A stretch of DNA of 64,000 nucleotides. Origin: Pontibacter ruber (lineage in GTDB: Bacteria > Bacteroidota > Bacteroidia > Cytophagales > Hymenobacteraceae). The stretch spans positions 558,001 to 622,000 of the forward strand of contig NZ_JALPRR010000003.1 of the NCBI RefSeq assembly GCF_023630205.1, written 5' to 3'. This document shows positions 53,922-62,885 of the stretch, piece after piece; the stretch's first letter is position 1; each line of letters opens with the position of its first letter. A program made the position numbers and the translations under genes. The notes beneath the pieces are model-generated. The model worked only from the letters and a program-made list of their open reading frames with translations, was not told the DNA's origin and did not search any database.

Positions 53922-54740
53922 CAGGCTGCTTCAGTGTTTTCTCCCACGATCGCTCATGAAGCATGGGGTACCCGGCAATAAAATCTGGTGCATTTGCCGC
54001 AAGTATGGGGAATGATGGGTCAGGTATGTAAGAAGCCTATTTCAATGCCAACTGCAGGACAAAGGCACAAGTTACAAGGGCGCGGCATCAGGGAGTATGC
54101 TATAATAACGTCAGCTTACTTATACTCCTGCTGATAGGAATAATGCAACTTGATAGAGTCTGTTTTGATTGCACTTTTTATATAGTTGTTTCAATGATAT
54201 TCTTAGGAAATCATATCATAATGTTTAACTATAACAGGTATAATCTAAAAATATTAAAAAATTATAGTGATAACAGGATCATGATTAACTAGTGGTATAT
54301 AGTTGTTTACAAAAAAAATTGGTCTAAATACCCTTCTTTTGGAATATCTTTAAAAACTCGTAAAAATTTGTAAATATTTTTAGTCCAAAACCGTACAGAC
54401 TTAAAGCTATATTTAAATGCAATAGTAATTGTGATAATTTACTGAATATTAAATATAGGTAATATATACGAAATGCTATTTTAATGTATTTCTATATTGT
54501 CGAAATTGACGCATTCAGTACTAAACTCTTAAACGCTATGAAAACAACTATACTTCCTTTCTTAATTAACGGTCAGCATATCTTATCCTCAGTGCGCTAC
54601 CCATCGCAAATGCTAGGTTTATAGTATCCATAATATCAAGCATTTAACTTACAGGCAAAGAGCAGTAGCGCTCATTTGCATGGCAGCGCCTTGCCCAATT
54701 TTTCACATTTAATTATTCTAATACTAATTCTAAAAGTGCT
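53922..54740. other. AT-rich spacer upstream of the T9SS surface protein
   Basis: 819 bp, strongly AT-rich from about 54170 to 54540. A 28-codon frame at 54538-54624 starts with ATG in the same context as the downstream gene but ends quickly. No terminator or known motif stands out. It is probably a long leader or a promoter region. Confidence 0.5.
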
Positions 54741-56993
54741 ATGAAAAAAAATTACTCTTACAGCATGCAAAACTCGCTGTCTACAAGGCGGCAGGTATAT
54801 CAGTTCTTTTTTCCGCTATTCTTTTTGGCCGCCCTGTGCCTATCGAATAAGGCCCTAGCCCAGACAAATGCTTCAACAAATAACTACTCGACTCCAGTTA
54901 CGGTCCATATGTCAACCAATGAGACTGGCAACATACTGGACTGTGACATTAAAGAAGTAAAAATAGAGGCCAGAGCGATTCAGGGTGACATTGAAAAGGA
55001 AGTAGAGAATGTGGTAGCCTATAATTGGTCAGGCCCGAACGGCTTTAGTTCAACGCAGAAAATCGTGACTGTTACAGAACCAGGGATGTACAATGTAGCT
55101 GTTACATTAGCTACGGGCGCAATTGCACGAAATGGGACCGAGATTTTAGGTTATAACTATCCAGAGAAATTCGCCGGACCGGACAAAGTGCTACTGCCGA
55201 CAAGAAGTACTGTTCAGTTGGACGGGTATTCTAATAAACCATCCTATTACAGTTATTCCTGGGAAGCAAGCCAGGGCGGGAACATCGTTTCTGGAGCTAA
55301 CACGCTTAACCCTCTTGTAGACGCACCCGGCACTTATACCATTACCCTCACCAGTCCCTCCGGCTGCACGATGCAGGATGATGTAGTGGTAACTTACGAA
55401 AGTAACCTTTTGGAGGCGCAAGTATGGAGTAATAATATGGGTGGATTTGATTGTAATACAACTTCTGCCGATTTGGTAGGCTATGCCTATTTTAATGGTA
55501 AATATGTCACAGAAGGCGTCACCTTCCAGTGGAGCGGTCCTGATAATTTTACTGCCAATACGAAAGATACCTGGGTCAAAGCGCCGGGTACCTATACTTT
55601 ACTGGTAACGCACATTGCCACCGGAGAGACTGCCACTGCGTCCTGGACCTTTGCCGGCCCTAAGCTTCCTGTTGCCAGTGCCGGCCCTGACAAAAAACTG
55701 ACCTGTGCCAATCCTACTGTAAGACTGGAGGGCACCGTGCAAGTTGGTGATCGTGTGATCTGGTTAGCAAGCGATGGTGGCAATATCGTTTCGGATTGGG
55801 ATAAGCTAAACCCACTAGTTGACGCCCCTGGTACCTATACTATGATTATCTCCTTCTATACATCTACCTGTACAGCAAAGTATACCGTAAAAGTAACCCG
55901 CGAAGACATACTCACGGTGAGCGCCACCGGCGGAAAACTTGACTGCACAAAGGGCTCTATTCAACTCATGGGCTCATCCAATACAGAAGGGGTAACCTAT
56001 AGCTGGGCCGGCCCGAACGGCTATACTTCTACTGAGCAAAACCCGACGGTGAAAGTGGCAGGCGACTATACCTTGACCGTCACTGATCCGGAGACTGGCT
56101 GCACCGCCTCCACCAGCGTGGCCGTGACGCCGGCAGCTACAGAGCTGGAGGTTACACACCACATGATCGACTTCAACGGCCAGAAACGAGGCCTAATCAC
56201 TTCCATCGACACAGAAGCAGGTCCCGTGGCACTGATCGGCAGAAAACGAAACGCAGATGGCAACTATGCGCCTGAAAACTATGCCGCCATCTTCGACTCT
56301 CAGGACCCTACGGCCGATGACGCCAATCTTTACACCGTTGACTGGGCTGAAGTGCTTATCATCAATCAAAAGCAGGACAATCTGCCGGATGCCAACCAAT
56401 GGGGAGGCGAGCTGATACTGGATTTCTCAGCCATAGGCCCCGTTACGATGGAGTCGATGAAAGTGGTAGGTATGGACGATTATGAGCAGATGTCGTGGAT
56501 CTACCTGTATGATGCCGAAGGCAAGGAGTTGAACAAAGTATACCTGAAGCCTTTGGGTATAAACAGCAAGCAGACAGTCCAACTGGGTAACACCAAAGGG
56601 GTAGTGAAAATGAAAGTTGTGATGGATGGCAGAAACGGTTCTGGTCATTTCTCAGGCTCAGCCGCTATCGACGACATCAAGTTTCATAAAGAGACGGTTT
56701 CCAGCAGCCCATGTACTACAGAAGCCGTTAATTTTACGCATGCTGTTGCATACCCGACCTCTTTCAGCGACAAGGCCAAAATTGAATTTATTGTGCGCGA
56801 AACAGAAAACTACACCATCGACCTGTATGACACGCAAGGTATGTTGATCAAAAAACTGGATGCTGGTACGGCCAGAGCCGGCGAAATGACAACCGTTGAA
56901 TTGAACGGCAGCGAACTGAAAGAAGGCATGTACCTTGCCCGCCTGGTAAGTGCCTCCGGATCTAAAACGTTTAAATTGATTCTGAAGCGTTAG
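54741..56993 (+). CDS. T9SS-exported surface protein with PKD/Ig-like repeats
   Basis: 750 residues with signal peptide to about residue 40 (A-L-A-Q). At least four Ig/PKD-like modules are seen; W-S-G-P-N/D-x-F or W-A-G-P-N-G-Y (for example, about residues 97, 260 and 418) and V-D-A-P-G-T-Y-T (twice) mark the repeats. A jelly-roll-like domain lies at about 470-650. The last 80 residues match a T9SS type A sorting domain (A-Y-P-T-S-F, then Y-D-T-Q-G and F-K-L-I-L-K). The likely role is adhesion or matrix building; no enzymatic motif is seen. Confidence 0.82.
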   Translation: MKKNYSYSMQNSLSTRRQVYQFFFPLFFLAALCLSNKALAQTNASTNNYSTPVTVHMSTNETGNILDCDIKEVKIEARAIQGDIEKEVENVVAYNWSGPNGFSSTQKIVTVTEPGMYNVAVTLATGAIARNGTEILGYNYPEKFAGPDKVLLPTRSTVQLDGYSNKPSYYSYSWEASQGGNIVSGANTLNPLVDAPGTYTITLTSPSGCTMQDDVVVTYESNLLEAQVWSNNMGGFDCNTTSADLVGYAYFNGKYVTEGVTFQWSGPDNFTANTKDTWVKAPGTYTLLVTHIATGETATASWTFAGPKLPVASAGPDKKLTCANPTVRLEGTVQVGDRVIWLASDGGNIVSDWDKLNPLVDAPGTYTMIISFYTSTCTAKYTVKVTREDILTVSATGGKLDCTKGSIQLMGSSNTEGVTYSWAGPNGYTSTEQNPTVKVAGDYTLTVTDPETGCTASTSVAVTPAATELEVTHHMIDFNGQKRGLITSIDTEAGPVALIGRKRNADGNYAPENYAAIFDSQDPTADDANLYTVDWAEVLIINQKQDNLPDANQWGGELILDFSAIGPVTMESMKVVGMDDYEQMSWIYLYDAEGKELNKVYLKPLGINSKQTVQLGNTKGVVKMKVVMDGRNGSGHFSGSAAIDDIKFHKETVSSSPCTTEAVNFTHAVAYPTSFSDKAKIEFIVRETENYTIDLYDTQGMLIKKLDAGTARAGEMTTVELNGSELKEGMYLARLVSASGSKTFKLILKR

Positions 56994-57237
56994 CACTGTA
57001 CAATCAGAATCCTATAAAGTATACGGCCCTGGTACTTGTTGTATTGGGGCCGTATGCATTTACCAATAGCCCAAGCTTTAGTCAGGGGCTTTAGCAGGAG
57101 GTACGTCAGGCTAAACCGGAATGTGGCTATGTGCCAGATGATGCCGCTACCCGAGGCTGTACCAATGTGGCCCTGGCGCAGCACACGCTTCTCCCGCACC
57201 TCTGCAGTATGGTTATGTCGGCCGCCATGATTACGAT

Positions 57238-57612
57238 CTAACTCACAAGTATGGCCCTGTTTCCCGGGAAGGTTATTGTGTATGGTTCTTTGTCCGGGTG
57301 GTCCTGCCCGATAAAGAGCTTTCCACCCTCCATCCATACGGGTAGCATTACCTGGAGCTGTCCTTTGCTTTCTATAACAAGCCTGTTGTTGTACGTAAAC
57401 TCATAGGTCTTTTCGCCTTTGTCGTAAAGTTCCTGTTCCCGTTCGGTCTCCTGGTTTCCGGTTTTCTTCGTGTTTGTTTTCGAGATTACATTCCACTTGC
57501 CCAGCAGTCTGGTGTCGAGGGGGCTCTGCCCGGTTTCATCTTTCTTTTGGCATGCTACAGACACGAGACACACGAAAAGGAGCAATTTGAACGAAAGAAT
57601 TCTGGTCAGCAT
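57238..57612 (-). CDS. Lipocalin-like lipoprotein, possibly frameshifted at its 3' end
   Basis: 124 residues with lipobox V-A-C at about residues 19-21. The mature part has L-L-G-K-W-N-V-I-S-K, the start of a lipocalin-like domain, and ends abruptly in P-G-N-R-A-I-L-V-S. In the next frame the sequence continues as C-E-L-D-R-N-H-G-G-R-H-N-H-T-A-E-V-R-E-K-R, which looks like a natural end of the fold. A one-base frameshift near 57245 is likely. Confidence 0.6.
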   Translation of the reverse strand: MLTRILSFKLLLFVCLVSVACQKKDETGQSPLDTRLLGKWNVISKTNTKKTGNQETEREQELYDKGEKTYEFTYNNRLVIESKGQLQVMLPVWMEGGKLFIGQDHPDKEPYTITFPGNRAILVS

Positions 57613-57716
57613 AAGTATGTTTTAAGAGTTAAGTAAAAGAACGGTTGAACCCGTAATTACAAGCCGGACTACTTGCCGGACTTGGCTTTGAAATAAATTC
57701 AGGTAGCGAAAAAACA

Positions 57717-57756
57717 AGCCCTTGCCTCACTCACGGAAGGGAGTGAGGCAAGGGCT
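57717..57756 (-). terminator. Terminator of the HIU-hydrolase operon
   Basis: AGCCCTTGCCTCACTC pairs over 16 bp with GAGTGAGGCAAGGGCT. Read leftward it is followed by a T-run, so it stops the leftward operon. Confidence 0.85.
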
Positions 57757-57838
57757 ATGCAGTAAAATTGGAAAGGAAAGAGCGAAAGTATAACCGTAAT
57801 TGGGGTAATTCGCTACGACTGTTTACCCAAAGAGGCTG

Positions 57839-58246
57839 TTAATTCCCTCTGTAGGTGGCGTAGCCGTAGGGCGACAACGTGATGGGAACGTGGTAATGAT
57901 CGTTGTCTTTTATCTGGAACACGACCTCGATAAAAGGATAGAAGCTTTCTGTTTTTTTGCTCTTGAAATAGTCGGCTACTAAAAAGCGAAGCCTGTAAAC
58001 GCCTTCGTTTGCATTTTTAGTCGTCAGAAAATCTTTAATGCGACCGTTCTCATCGGTCATCTTCTTGTCCACCTGCTTCCACTTTTGGGTCTTGGTATCC
58101 AGTTTCTCCAGTTCAACCGGAACACCTCTGGCCGGCATGCCGGTAGAAATATCCAGGATATGACTTGATAACTGGTAGGTGGCGTTCTGAGCGTAAGCAA
58201 CAGTAGTTGCCAGGACTAGCAATAGGGCAAAAGCTATTTTTCTCAT
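57839..58246 (-). CDS. Secreted 5-hydroxyisourate hydrolase-like (transthyretin-like) protein
   Basis: 135 residues from ATG 58244-58246 with a signal peptide to V-A-Y-A-Q. The transthyretin-like fold is recognisable from H-I-L-D-I-S-T-G-M-P-A-R-G-V-P-V, then Y-P-F-I-E-V-V-F and the tail H-Y-H-V-P-I-T-L-S-P-Y-G-Y-A-T-Y-R-G-N. The active-site residues His (in S-S-H-I-L), Arg, and the final Y-R-G-x tetrapeptide match HIU hydrolase, which acts in uric-acid breakdown. Here the protein is exported. The gene is 15 bp after the GlcG-like gene. Confidence 0.88.
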   Translation of the reverse strand: MRKIAFALLLVLATTVAYAQNATYQLSSHILDISTGMPARGVPVELEKLDTKTQKWKQVDKKMTDENGRIKDFLTTKNANEGVYRLRFLVADYFKSKKTESFYPFIEVVFQIKDNDHYHVPITLSPYGYATYRGN

Positions 58247-58261
58247 AATCAAAGTATAAAA

Positions 58262-58807
58262 TTAGTGTATAAGTATGGCTGGGTCTTCCATTGCCGCAGC
58301 TAGTGCAATGTTGTGGTCATTCTCCGGTCCGCCTCCGCCGGCAACGCCAATGCCTCCGATCACCTGTCCTTTGTACCAGATCGGGCAGCCACCGCCCAGC
58401 AACAACAGCTCCGGCAGGTTAGCCAGGTTGTGGGTGTCGGCGTTTGCGCGGGCATTGCGGGCCAGTAGCAGGGTAGGCGTTTTGGTCGAAAGCGAAGTAT
58501 AAGCTTTTCTTCTGGCGGCTTCGGTGTTGTGCGGCCCTACGCCATTGCCCCGCGTCAGCATAATGACCTGGCCGGAGGCATCCAGAATGGCAATGCTCAC
58601 GTCTTTATTCAGGGTCTTGGCTGCTGTCCGGGCGCGGTTTGTCAGTTCCATAGCAGCTTCCAGTGTGAGCTGGTGCGCTTCGGCTACATAGTTGGCCTGC
58701 ACCGGATCAGTATTGCCTTTTTGTATCTTGTTCCCCTGCTTACCGGCCTGCGCCAGGGAAAGCATCGGCATGCACAGGAGTATAAGCAGCGTCAGTTTGT
58801 AGTGCAT
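58262..58807 (-). CDS. GlcG/HbpS-family haem-binding-like secreted protein
   Basis: 181 residues from ATG 58805-58807, with signal peptide to S-L-A-Q. GlcG/HbpS pattern: L-T-L-E-A-A-M-E-L, V-S-I-A-I-L-D-A-S-G, A-A-R-R-K-A-Y-T-S, G-G-C-P-I and G-G-I-G-V-A-G-G. HbpS binds haem in streptomycetes, but the general GlcG role is poorly known. It is co-transcribed with the HIU-hydrolase-like gene and lies 63 bp downstream of a Crp-type gene. Confidence 0.82.
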   Translation of the reverse strand: MHYKLTLLILLCMPMLSLAQAGKQGNKIQKGNTDPVQANYVAEAHQLTLEAAMELTNRARTAAKTLNKDVSIAILDASGQVIMLTRGNGVGPHNTEAARRKAYTSLSTKTPTLLLARNARANADTHNLANLPELLLLGGGCPIWYKGQVIGGIGVAGGGGPENDHNIALAAAMEDPAILIH

Positions 58808-58870
58808 AATTATTTTTTTCACAAAGCTACCGGTGCTCTTTATGAAAAGCATTGCCCTAAGTCAACGTTT

Positions 58871-59440
58871 TCAGAGCTTGGCTTTTACTCTGCTCAGGGT
58901 AGAGGGGGAGAGGCCCAGGTAGGAGGCGGCCATTTTATTTGAAACACGCAACAGAAAATCAGGCTGGTGCTGAATGACCCATTTTACTTTTTCCAACGCA
59001 TCAAATCCCTGGAAACCGTAAATCCGCTTTTGAGCGGTAATAAAACCTAGTTCCAGAATCTGCCTGTAGATAAATGCGAATTGCGGCACGGTATCAACCA
59101 GGTGGTAAAACTTATCTCTGGAGATTTTGAGGAGCTCGGATTTTTCGATGGTTTGCATGTACTCGCCGGCGGGCGTTTGGTCGATGAGGCTGGGCAGTGC
59201 TGTACCAAAACCGCCTTCGAAGGCAAAGAACCGGGTCGCCTCAGTCCCGTCTTTATTGATTGTATAAAGCCGGATGCACCCTTTGTTCACAAAATAATAA
59301 TGCTGGCATACGTCGCTGAAATTCAGCAAGAGCTCGTTCCGTTTCGTTTTCAGTGGCTCGAAATGAGAGCAAATCAACTCAAGGCAGGCGTAGTCTATAC
59401 TTGTTCTGCTTTTAATAAAGTTTTCTAAAAGGCTGTACAT
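58871..59440 (-). CDS. Crp/Fnr-family transcriptional regulator
   Basis: 189 residues. N-terminal cyclic-nucleotide-binding-like domain (Y-Y-F-V-N-K-G-C-I-R-L-Y and T-R-F-F-A-F-E-G-G-F) and a short winged helix at the end (N-K-M-A-A-S-Y-L-G-L-S-P-S-T-L-S-R-V). In Bacteroidota such proteins often lack cAMP ligands. It heads a leftward operon with the GlcG-like and HIU-hydrolase-like genes and may regulate them. Confidence 0.9.
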   Translation of the reverse strand: MYSLLENFIKSRTSIDYACLELICSHFEPLKTKRNELLLNFSDVCQHYYFVNKGCIRLYTINKDGTEATRFFAFEGGFGTALPSLIDQTPAGEYMQTIEKSELLKISRDKFYHLVDTVPQFAFIYRQILELGFITAQKRIYGFQGFDALEKVKWVIQHQPDFLLRVSNKMAASYLGLSPSTLSRVKAKL

Positions 59441-59778
59441 GGTGTTGGTTAGAGCTCTTCTTCTGAAAGCGACAGCTGGCTTCTGTATCTTTAGTATGTG
59501 TTTGCTGGTAAACCGTATTGTGGCTTTAATGTTTACGGTTTTGTGCCGCAGTGTGAGTTGGTCGCCTGTTTCCTATTCGGGAGCAACCGGACGAAAGAGC
59601 CAGATTTTATACTTTAAAAGCTTTCTCAAACCAAAACGTAGATACGGCCACTGGTAGAACAGTTTTTTAGCTGCGTGCACCATTGCCCAACCTGAGTTAA
59701 TGAAAAACGGTTTTACACAGGCACTTGCATCGCATTCGCTTGCTGCTCCAAGTATAAGCCCCTCGTTTAGAAGATATT
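59441..59778. other. Spacer with octamers, no gene
   Basis: 338 bp between the leftward Crp gene and the rightward AraC gene. Octamers lie near 59606 and 59752. No operator or hairpin recognised; a frame at 59439-59657 is not convincing. Confidence 0.5.
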
Positions 59779-60642
59779 GTGTACCTTGAAGCTGTGAAAC
59801 CTAAAGACAATTTCCCGGTTCTCGGCATACACGAGTATCAGCAAGCGCTGCAACAAGACAATGGCCTGCAGTTTCATCTGATACTAGGGGAGCAACACAT
59901 CGAAAAGCCACACAAGCATGACTTCTTTGTGCTGCTTCTGATCGAGAAAGGGAGCGGAACACATACCATTGATTTCCGGGAATATGCGGTAAGCGACCAC
60001 CAACTGCACCTGTTGTTTCCTGGCCAAGTACATGCTTGGGATTTGGGTGAAGAGACGCTGGCTTACCAGCTCATGATCAGCCAGGCTGTGTTCGACATGT
60101 TCTCTACCTCGCTTGAGTTTACTTTTGTGCTCTATCAGAAGCACCCAGTCCTGCCGCTTTCCTCCGAAACCTTTCAGAAGCTTCGTTATGAGTTTCAGGC
60201 CATCCAGGGTGAGCTAAGTATGGAGCCCGTGCACTGGAACATCATTAATTTAAGAAACCGGCTGATCGTCCAACTGGTAAGTCGTGAGGCCAATGACAGG
60301 CACAATTCTTTAAGGGCATACCGCTTGGTGCCGGCGCTGCTGAAGTATCACAACCTGGTAGATGTATACTTTAAGGAGCAGAAAACAGTAGCCTTCTATG
60401 CCGACCAGCTACACATCTCGGCAAATTACCTGAACATACTTTGCAAAAGGCACCTCCAGGTGCCTGCCATGTTTCTGATACACAACCGATTCTTGCTGGA
60501 AGCCAAGCGATTGCTGCATGCTTCTGAACTTTCAATCATGGATATTGCCTTTGAGCTCGGCTTCAGTGACCTTGCTCATTTTTCTAACTTCTTTAAGAAT
60601 AAAACAGGAGTTTCGCCGCGCTCTTTCCGCAGCCAGTTATAA
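59779..60642 (+). CDS. AraC-family transcriptional regulator
   Basis: 287 residues from GTG 59779. N-terminal cupin-like domain with H-K-H-D-F and G-S-G-T-H-T-I-D-F-R-E-Y, near-identical to the first AraC gene. C-terminal double HTH with L-H-I-S-A-N-Y-L-N and L-S-I-M-D-I-A-F-E-L-G-F-S-D-L-A-H-F-S-N-F-F-K. It is probably a paralogue of the 50.4-kb regulator. Its own target is not apparent nearby, unless it controls the amidohydrolase gene that follows. Confidence 0.92.
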   Translation: MYLEAVKPKDNFPVLGIHEYQQALQQDNGLQFHLILGEQHIEKPHKHDFFVLLLIEKGSGTHTIDFREYAVSDHQLHLLFPGQVHAWDLGEETLAYQLMISQAVFDMFSTSLEFTFVLYQKHPVLPLSSETFQKLRYEFQAIQGELSMEPVHWNIINLRNRLIVQLVSREANDRHNSLRAYRLVPALLKYHNLVDVYFKEQKTVAFYADQLHISANYLNILCKRHLQVPAMFLIHNRFLLEAKRLLHASELSIMDIAFELGFSDLAHFSNFFKNKTGVSPRSFRSQL

Positions 60643-60723
60643 AATTGACAAGTTTTGGCAGAAACTCTGCATCTCTCCTCTCAGGAGCAGAGGCTATCTT
60701 TGTACCTTCTAAACAACAGCACT

Positions 60724-62082
60724 ATGGCTCCTCACCTCTTAACCCGCAAAGATTTTATTAAAAGTTCTTCTATACTTCTTGCTGGCAGCAGCTTGGCTTC
60801 CTGTACCGGCTTTCTTGCAACAGCACCACAGGAGACCTCTCAACAGGATACCTATCAGGCTACCGCTAAGACCCTTTCTATGAAAAATGTCAGCCTGGAG
60901 ACTGGCTTTGAGTATGAAGAAGGCGAGGTAATCGGCACCAAAACCGGATTGTTCACCATCGAAATCAGCAACGGGAAGATAAAAGCCGTTCTGCCCAACA
61001 ACCCTAAGGCCAACGCACTGGATGCCCAGGGGCTTCTGCTGCTCCCTGGCTTTAAAGACATGCACATACACCTGGACAAGACATTTTACGGCGGTCCGTG
61101 GCAAGCCCGTCGTAAGAAGAACAGAACAGTGCAGGACATGATTGCCTATGAGGAACAGGTGCTTCCGGAAATGTTGAACACATCCACCGAGCGGGCGGAA
61201 AAACTCATTGAGTTATTGCAGTCGCATGGGGTCAGCTTTGCCAGAAGCCACGTCAATATCGAACCTGCCTCGGGGCTTAACTCCCTTAAAAACCTGCAGC
61301 AGGCGCTTGAGCACAAGAAAGACAGCTTTGATGCGGAGTTGGTTGCCTTTCCGCAGCATGGCATACTACGTTCTAAATCGGAGCAGCTGATGAAAGAGGC
61401 CGCTACCATGGGCATAGATTTTATAGGTGGGTTAGACCCAGGCTCTATTGACGGCGATATGCAGAAAAGCATGGACTTTGTAGTGCAACTGGCGCTGGAT
61501 CAGAACAAAGGCATCGACATTCACCTGCACGAAGGCGGAGAGTCTGGTCTGAAAACAGTGGAATACCTGATTGACCGTGTAAACGAGAACCCTGTACTGA
61601 AAGGCAAAACGTTTATCAGCCACAGTTTTGTACTTGCCAGGCTTGAAAACCAAAAGCTGGAGGAAACAGCAGAAAAGCTGGCCGGCGCCAAGATAGGCAT
61701 CATTTCCACCATCCCTTTCGGTAAACTGATCATGCCTATCCCGACACTTTACAAGTATGGCGTAGACGTACGCACCGGCAATGACTCTATCATTGACCAC
61801 TGGAATACCTTTGGCTCGGGCAGCGTCCTGCAGAAAGCGAATCTGATGGCGCAGCTGTACGGCTATTCCACCGAGTTTGAGCTTTCCAGATGCCTGAAGC
61901 TGGCTACGCACAACGTCCTGCCGCTGGACGATAAAGGAAACAGGCAATGGCCACTGGCGGGTGACAATGCCGATCTGGTACTTGTGGACGCGAGTTGCTC
62001 GGCTGAAGCTGTTTCCCGTATATCGCCTGTAAGAGCACTGATTCATAAAGGAAGTATCGTGTACCAAGCTCCAACTGTATGA
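60724..62082 (+). CDS. Amidohydrolase-family lipoprotein (cytosine-deaminase-like)
   Basis: 452 residues from ATG 60724; the longer frame overlaps the AraC gene's leader. Signal peptide with lipobox-like L-A-S-C at about residues 24-27. Zinc ligands are in D-M-H-I-H-L-D-K (H114, H116), H-V-N-I-E, D-I-H-L-H-E-G and S-H-S. The pattern with H-L-D-K after the first HxH is typical of the cytosine/isocytosine deaminase branch. The substrate is uncertain. An export signal on this fold is uncommon. Overlaps the ankyrin gene by 4 bp. Confidence 0.82.
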   Translation: MAPHLLTRKDFIKSSSILLAGSSLASCTGFLATAPQETSQQDTYQATAKTLSMKNVSLETGFEYEEGEVIGTKTGLFTIEISNGKIKAVLPNNPKANALDAQGLLLLPGFKDMHIHLDKTFYGGPWQARRKKNRTVQDMIAYEEQVLPEMLNTSTERAEKLIELLQSHGVSFARSHVNIEPASGLNSLKNLQQALEHKKDSFDAELVAFPQHGILRSKSEQLMKEAATMGIDFIGGLDPGSIDGDMQKSMDFVVQLALDQNKGIDIHLHEGGESGLKTVEYLIDRVNENPVLKGKTFISHSFVLARLENQKLEETAEKLAGAKIGIISTIPFGKLIMPIPTLYKYGVDVRTGNDSIIDHWNTFGSGSVLQKANLMAQLYGYSTEFELSRCLKLATHNVLPLDDKGNRQWPLAGDNADLVLVDASCSAEAVSRISPVRALIHKGSIVYQAPTV

Positions 62083-62744
62083 GCACACTGCTGTTAATTT
62101 TTTCGTTCATCTTTCTTACATCCTGCCAGACAGAAACTGCTATGCATACGCCCACTACACAAAGCTCAATAGTTGAGGCCGTGAAAAGTAAGAACATACA
62201 GGAGGTAACAGCGGCCCTGAAGAACGGCGCTGACGTGAACTCGACAGACGCACAGAAAAGATCGCTGCTACTTTTAGCCACACACCATAACAACCTGGAG
62301 ATGGCACAGCTCCTGGTAAAGCACGGTGCCGATGTAAACCAGCAGGATGCGATAAAAGACAGCCCTTTTTTGTATGCAGGAGCCTCCGGGTACACAGAGC
62401 TGGTGAAATTATACCTGGAAAACGGTGCCCGCTTCAATGTGTATAACCGCTACAACGGAAGTGCCCTGATCCCGGCATGCGAACGGGGGCACCTGGAAGT
62501 AGTGAAACTGCTTGCCCATACCAAAGGCTTTCCGATAGACCACGTAAACCGCCTGGGCTGGACAGCCCTTATGGAAGCGGTAGTATTGGGAAATGGAAGC
62601 AAGACCTATGTAGAGGTGGTTCAAACACTGGTGGATGCTGGCTGTAATACCAGTATTCCGGACAAGGACGGCGTAACAGCTCTGCAGCACGCCCGCAAAA
62701 TGGGTTTTTCAGCCATAGCCAGCGTACTGGAACAAGCCCGCTGA
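62079..62744 (+). CDS. Ankyrin-repeat lipoprotein
   Basis: 221 residues with lipobox L-T-S-C at about residues 13-16. About five ankyrin repeats, seen as G-A-D-V-N, L-L-L-A-T-H-H-N-N-L-E-M-A-Q-L-L and G-W-T-A-L-M-E-A. The start codon overlaps the amidohydrolase stop (ATGA), so the two are coupled. The protein may hold the amidohydrolase at the membrane or protect it; this is inference. Confidence 0.82.
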   Translation: MSTLLLIFSFIFLTSCQTETAMHTPTTQSSIVEAVKSKNIQEVTAALKNGADVNSTDAQKRSLLLLATHHNNLEMAQLLVKHGADVNQQDAIKDSPFLYAGASGYTELVKLYLENGARFNVYNRYNGSALIPACERGHLEVVKLLAHTKGFPIDHVNRLGWTALMEAVVLGNGSKTYVEVVQTLVDAGCNTSIPDKDGVTALQHARKMGFSAIASVLEQAR

Positions 62745-62788
62745 AGTTCCTATTCCAGCGCGCCAGTTATATAGAGCACGTAATCAAA

Positions 62789-62842
62789 AAAACTTCCTGT
62801 TTAAGAAACAGATCAGTCTGTAATTCTTAAGCAGGAAGTTTT
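62789..62842. terminator. Bidirectional terminator
   Basis: AAAACTTCCTG...TTAAGAA pairs with TTCTTAA.CAGGAAGTTTT with one internal mismatch. It lies between the convergent ankyrin and purL genes. Confidence 0.8.
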
Positions 62843-62885
62843 CTGGTTTTCTATCCCTAGACTGCGGGATGAGTAATGCAGTCTT

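Noticed and set aside
54538..54624. 28-codon ATG frame before the T9SS gene
   Set aside because: Too short and ends early; it could be a relic of a signal peptide, but nothing supports expression.
56990..57337. 115-codon minus-strand frame overlapping the lipoprotein gene
   Set aside because: Only about 20 residues look like protein, and these are explained as the frameshifted end of the lipoprotein.
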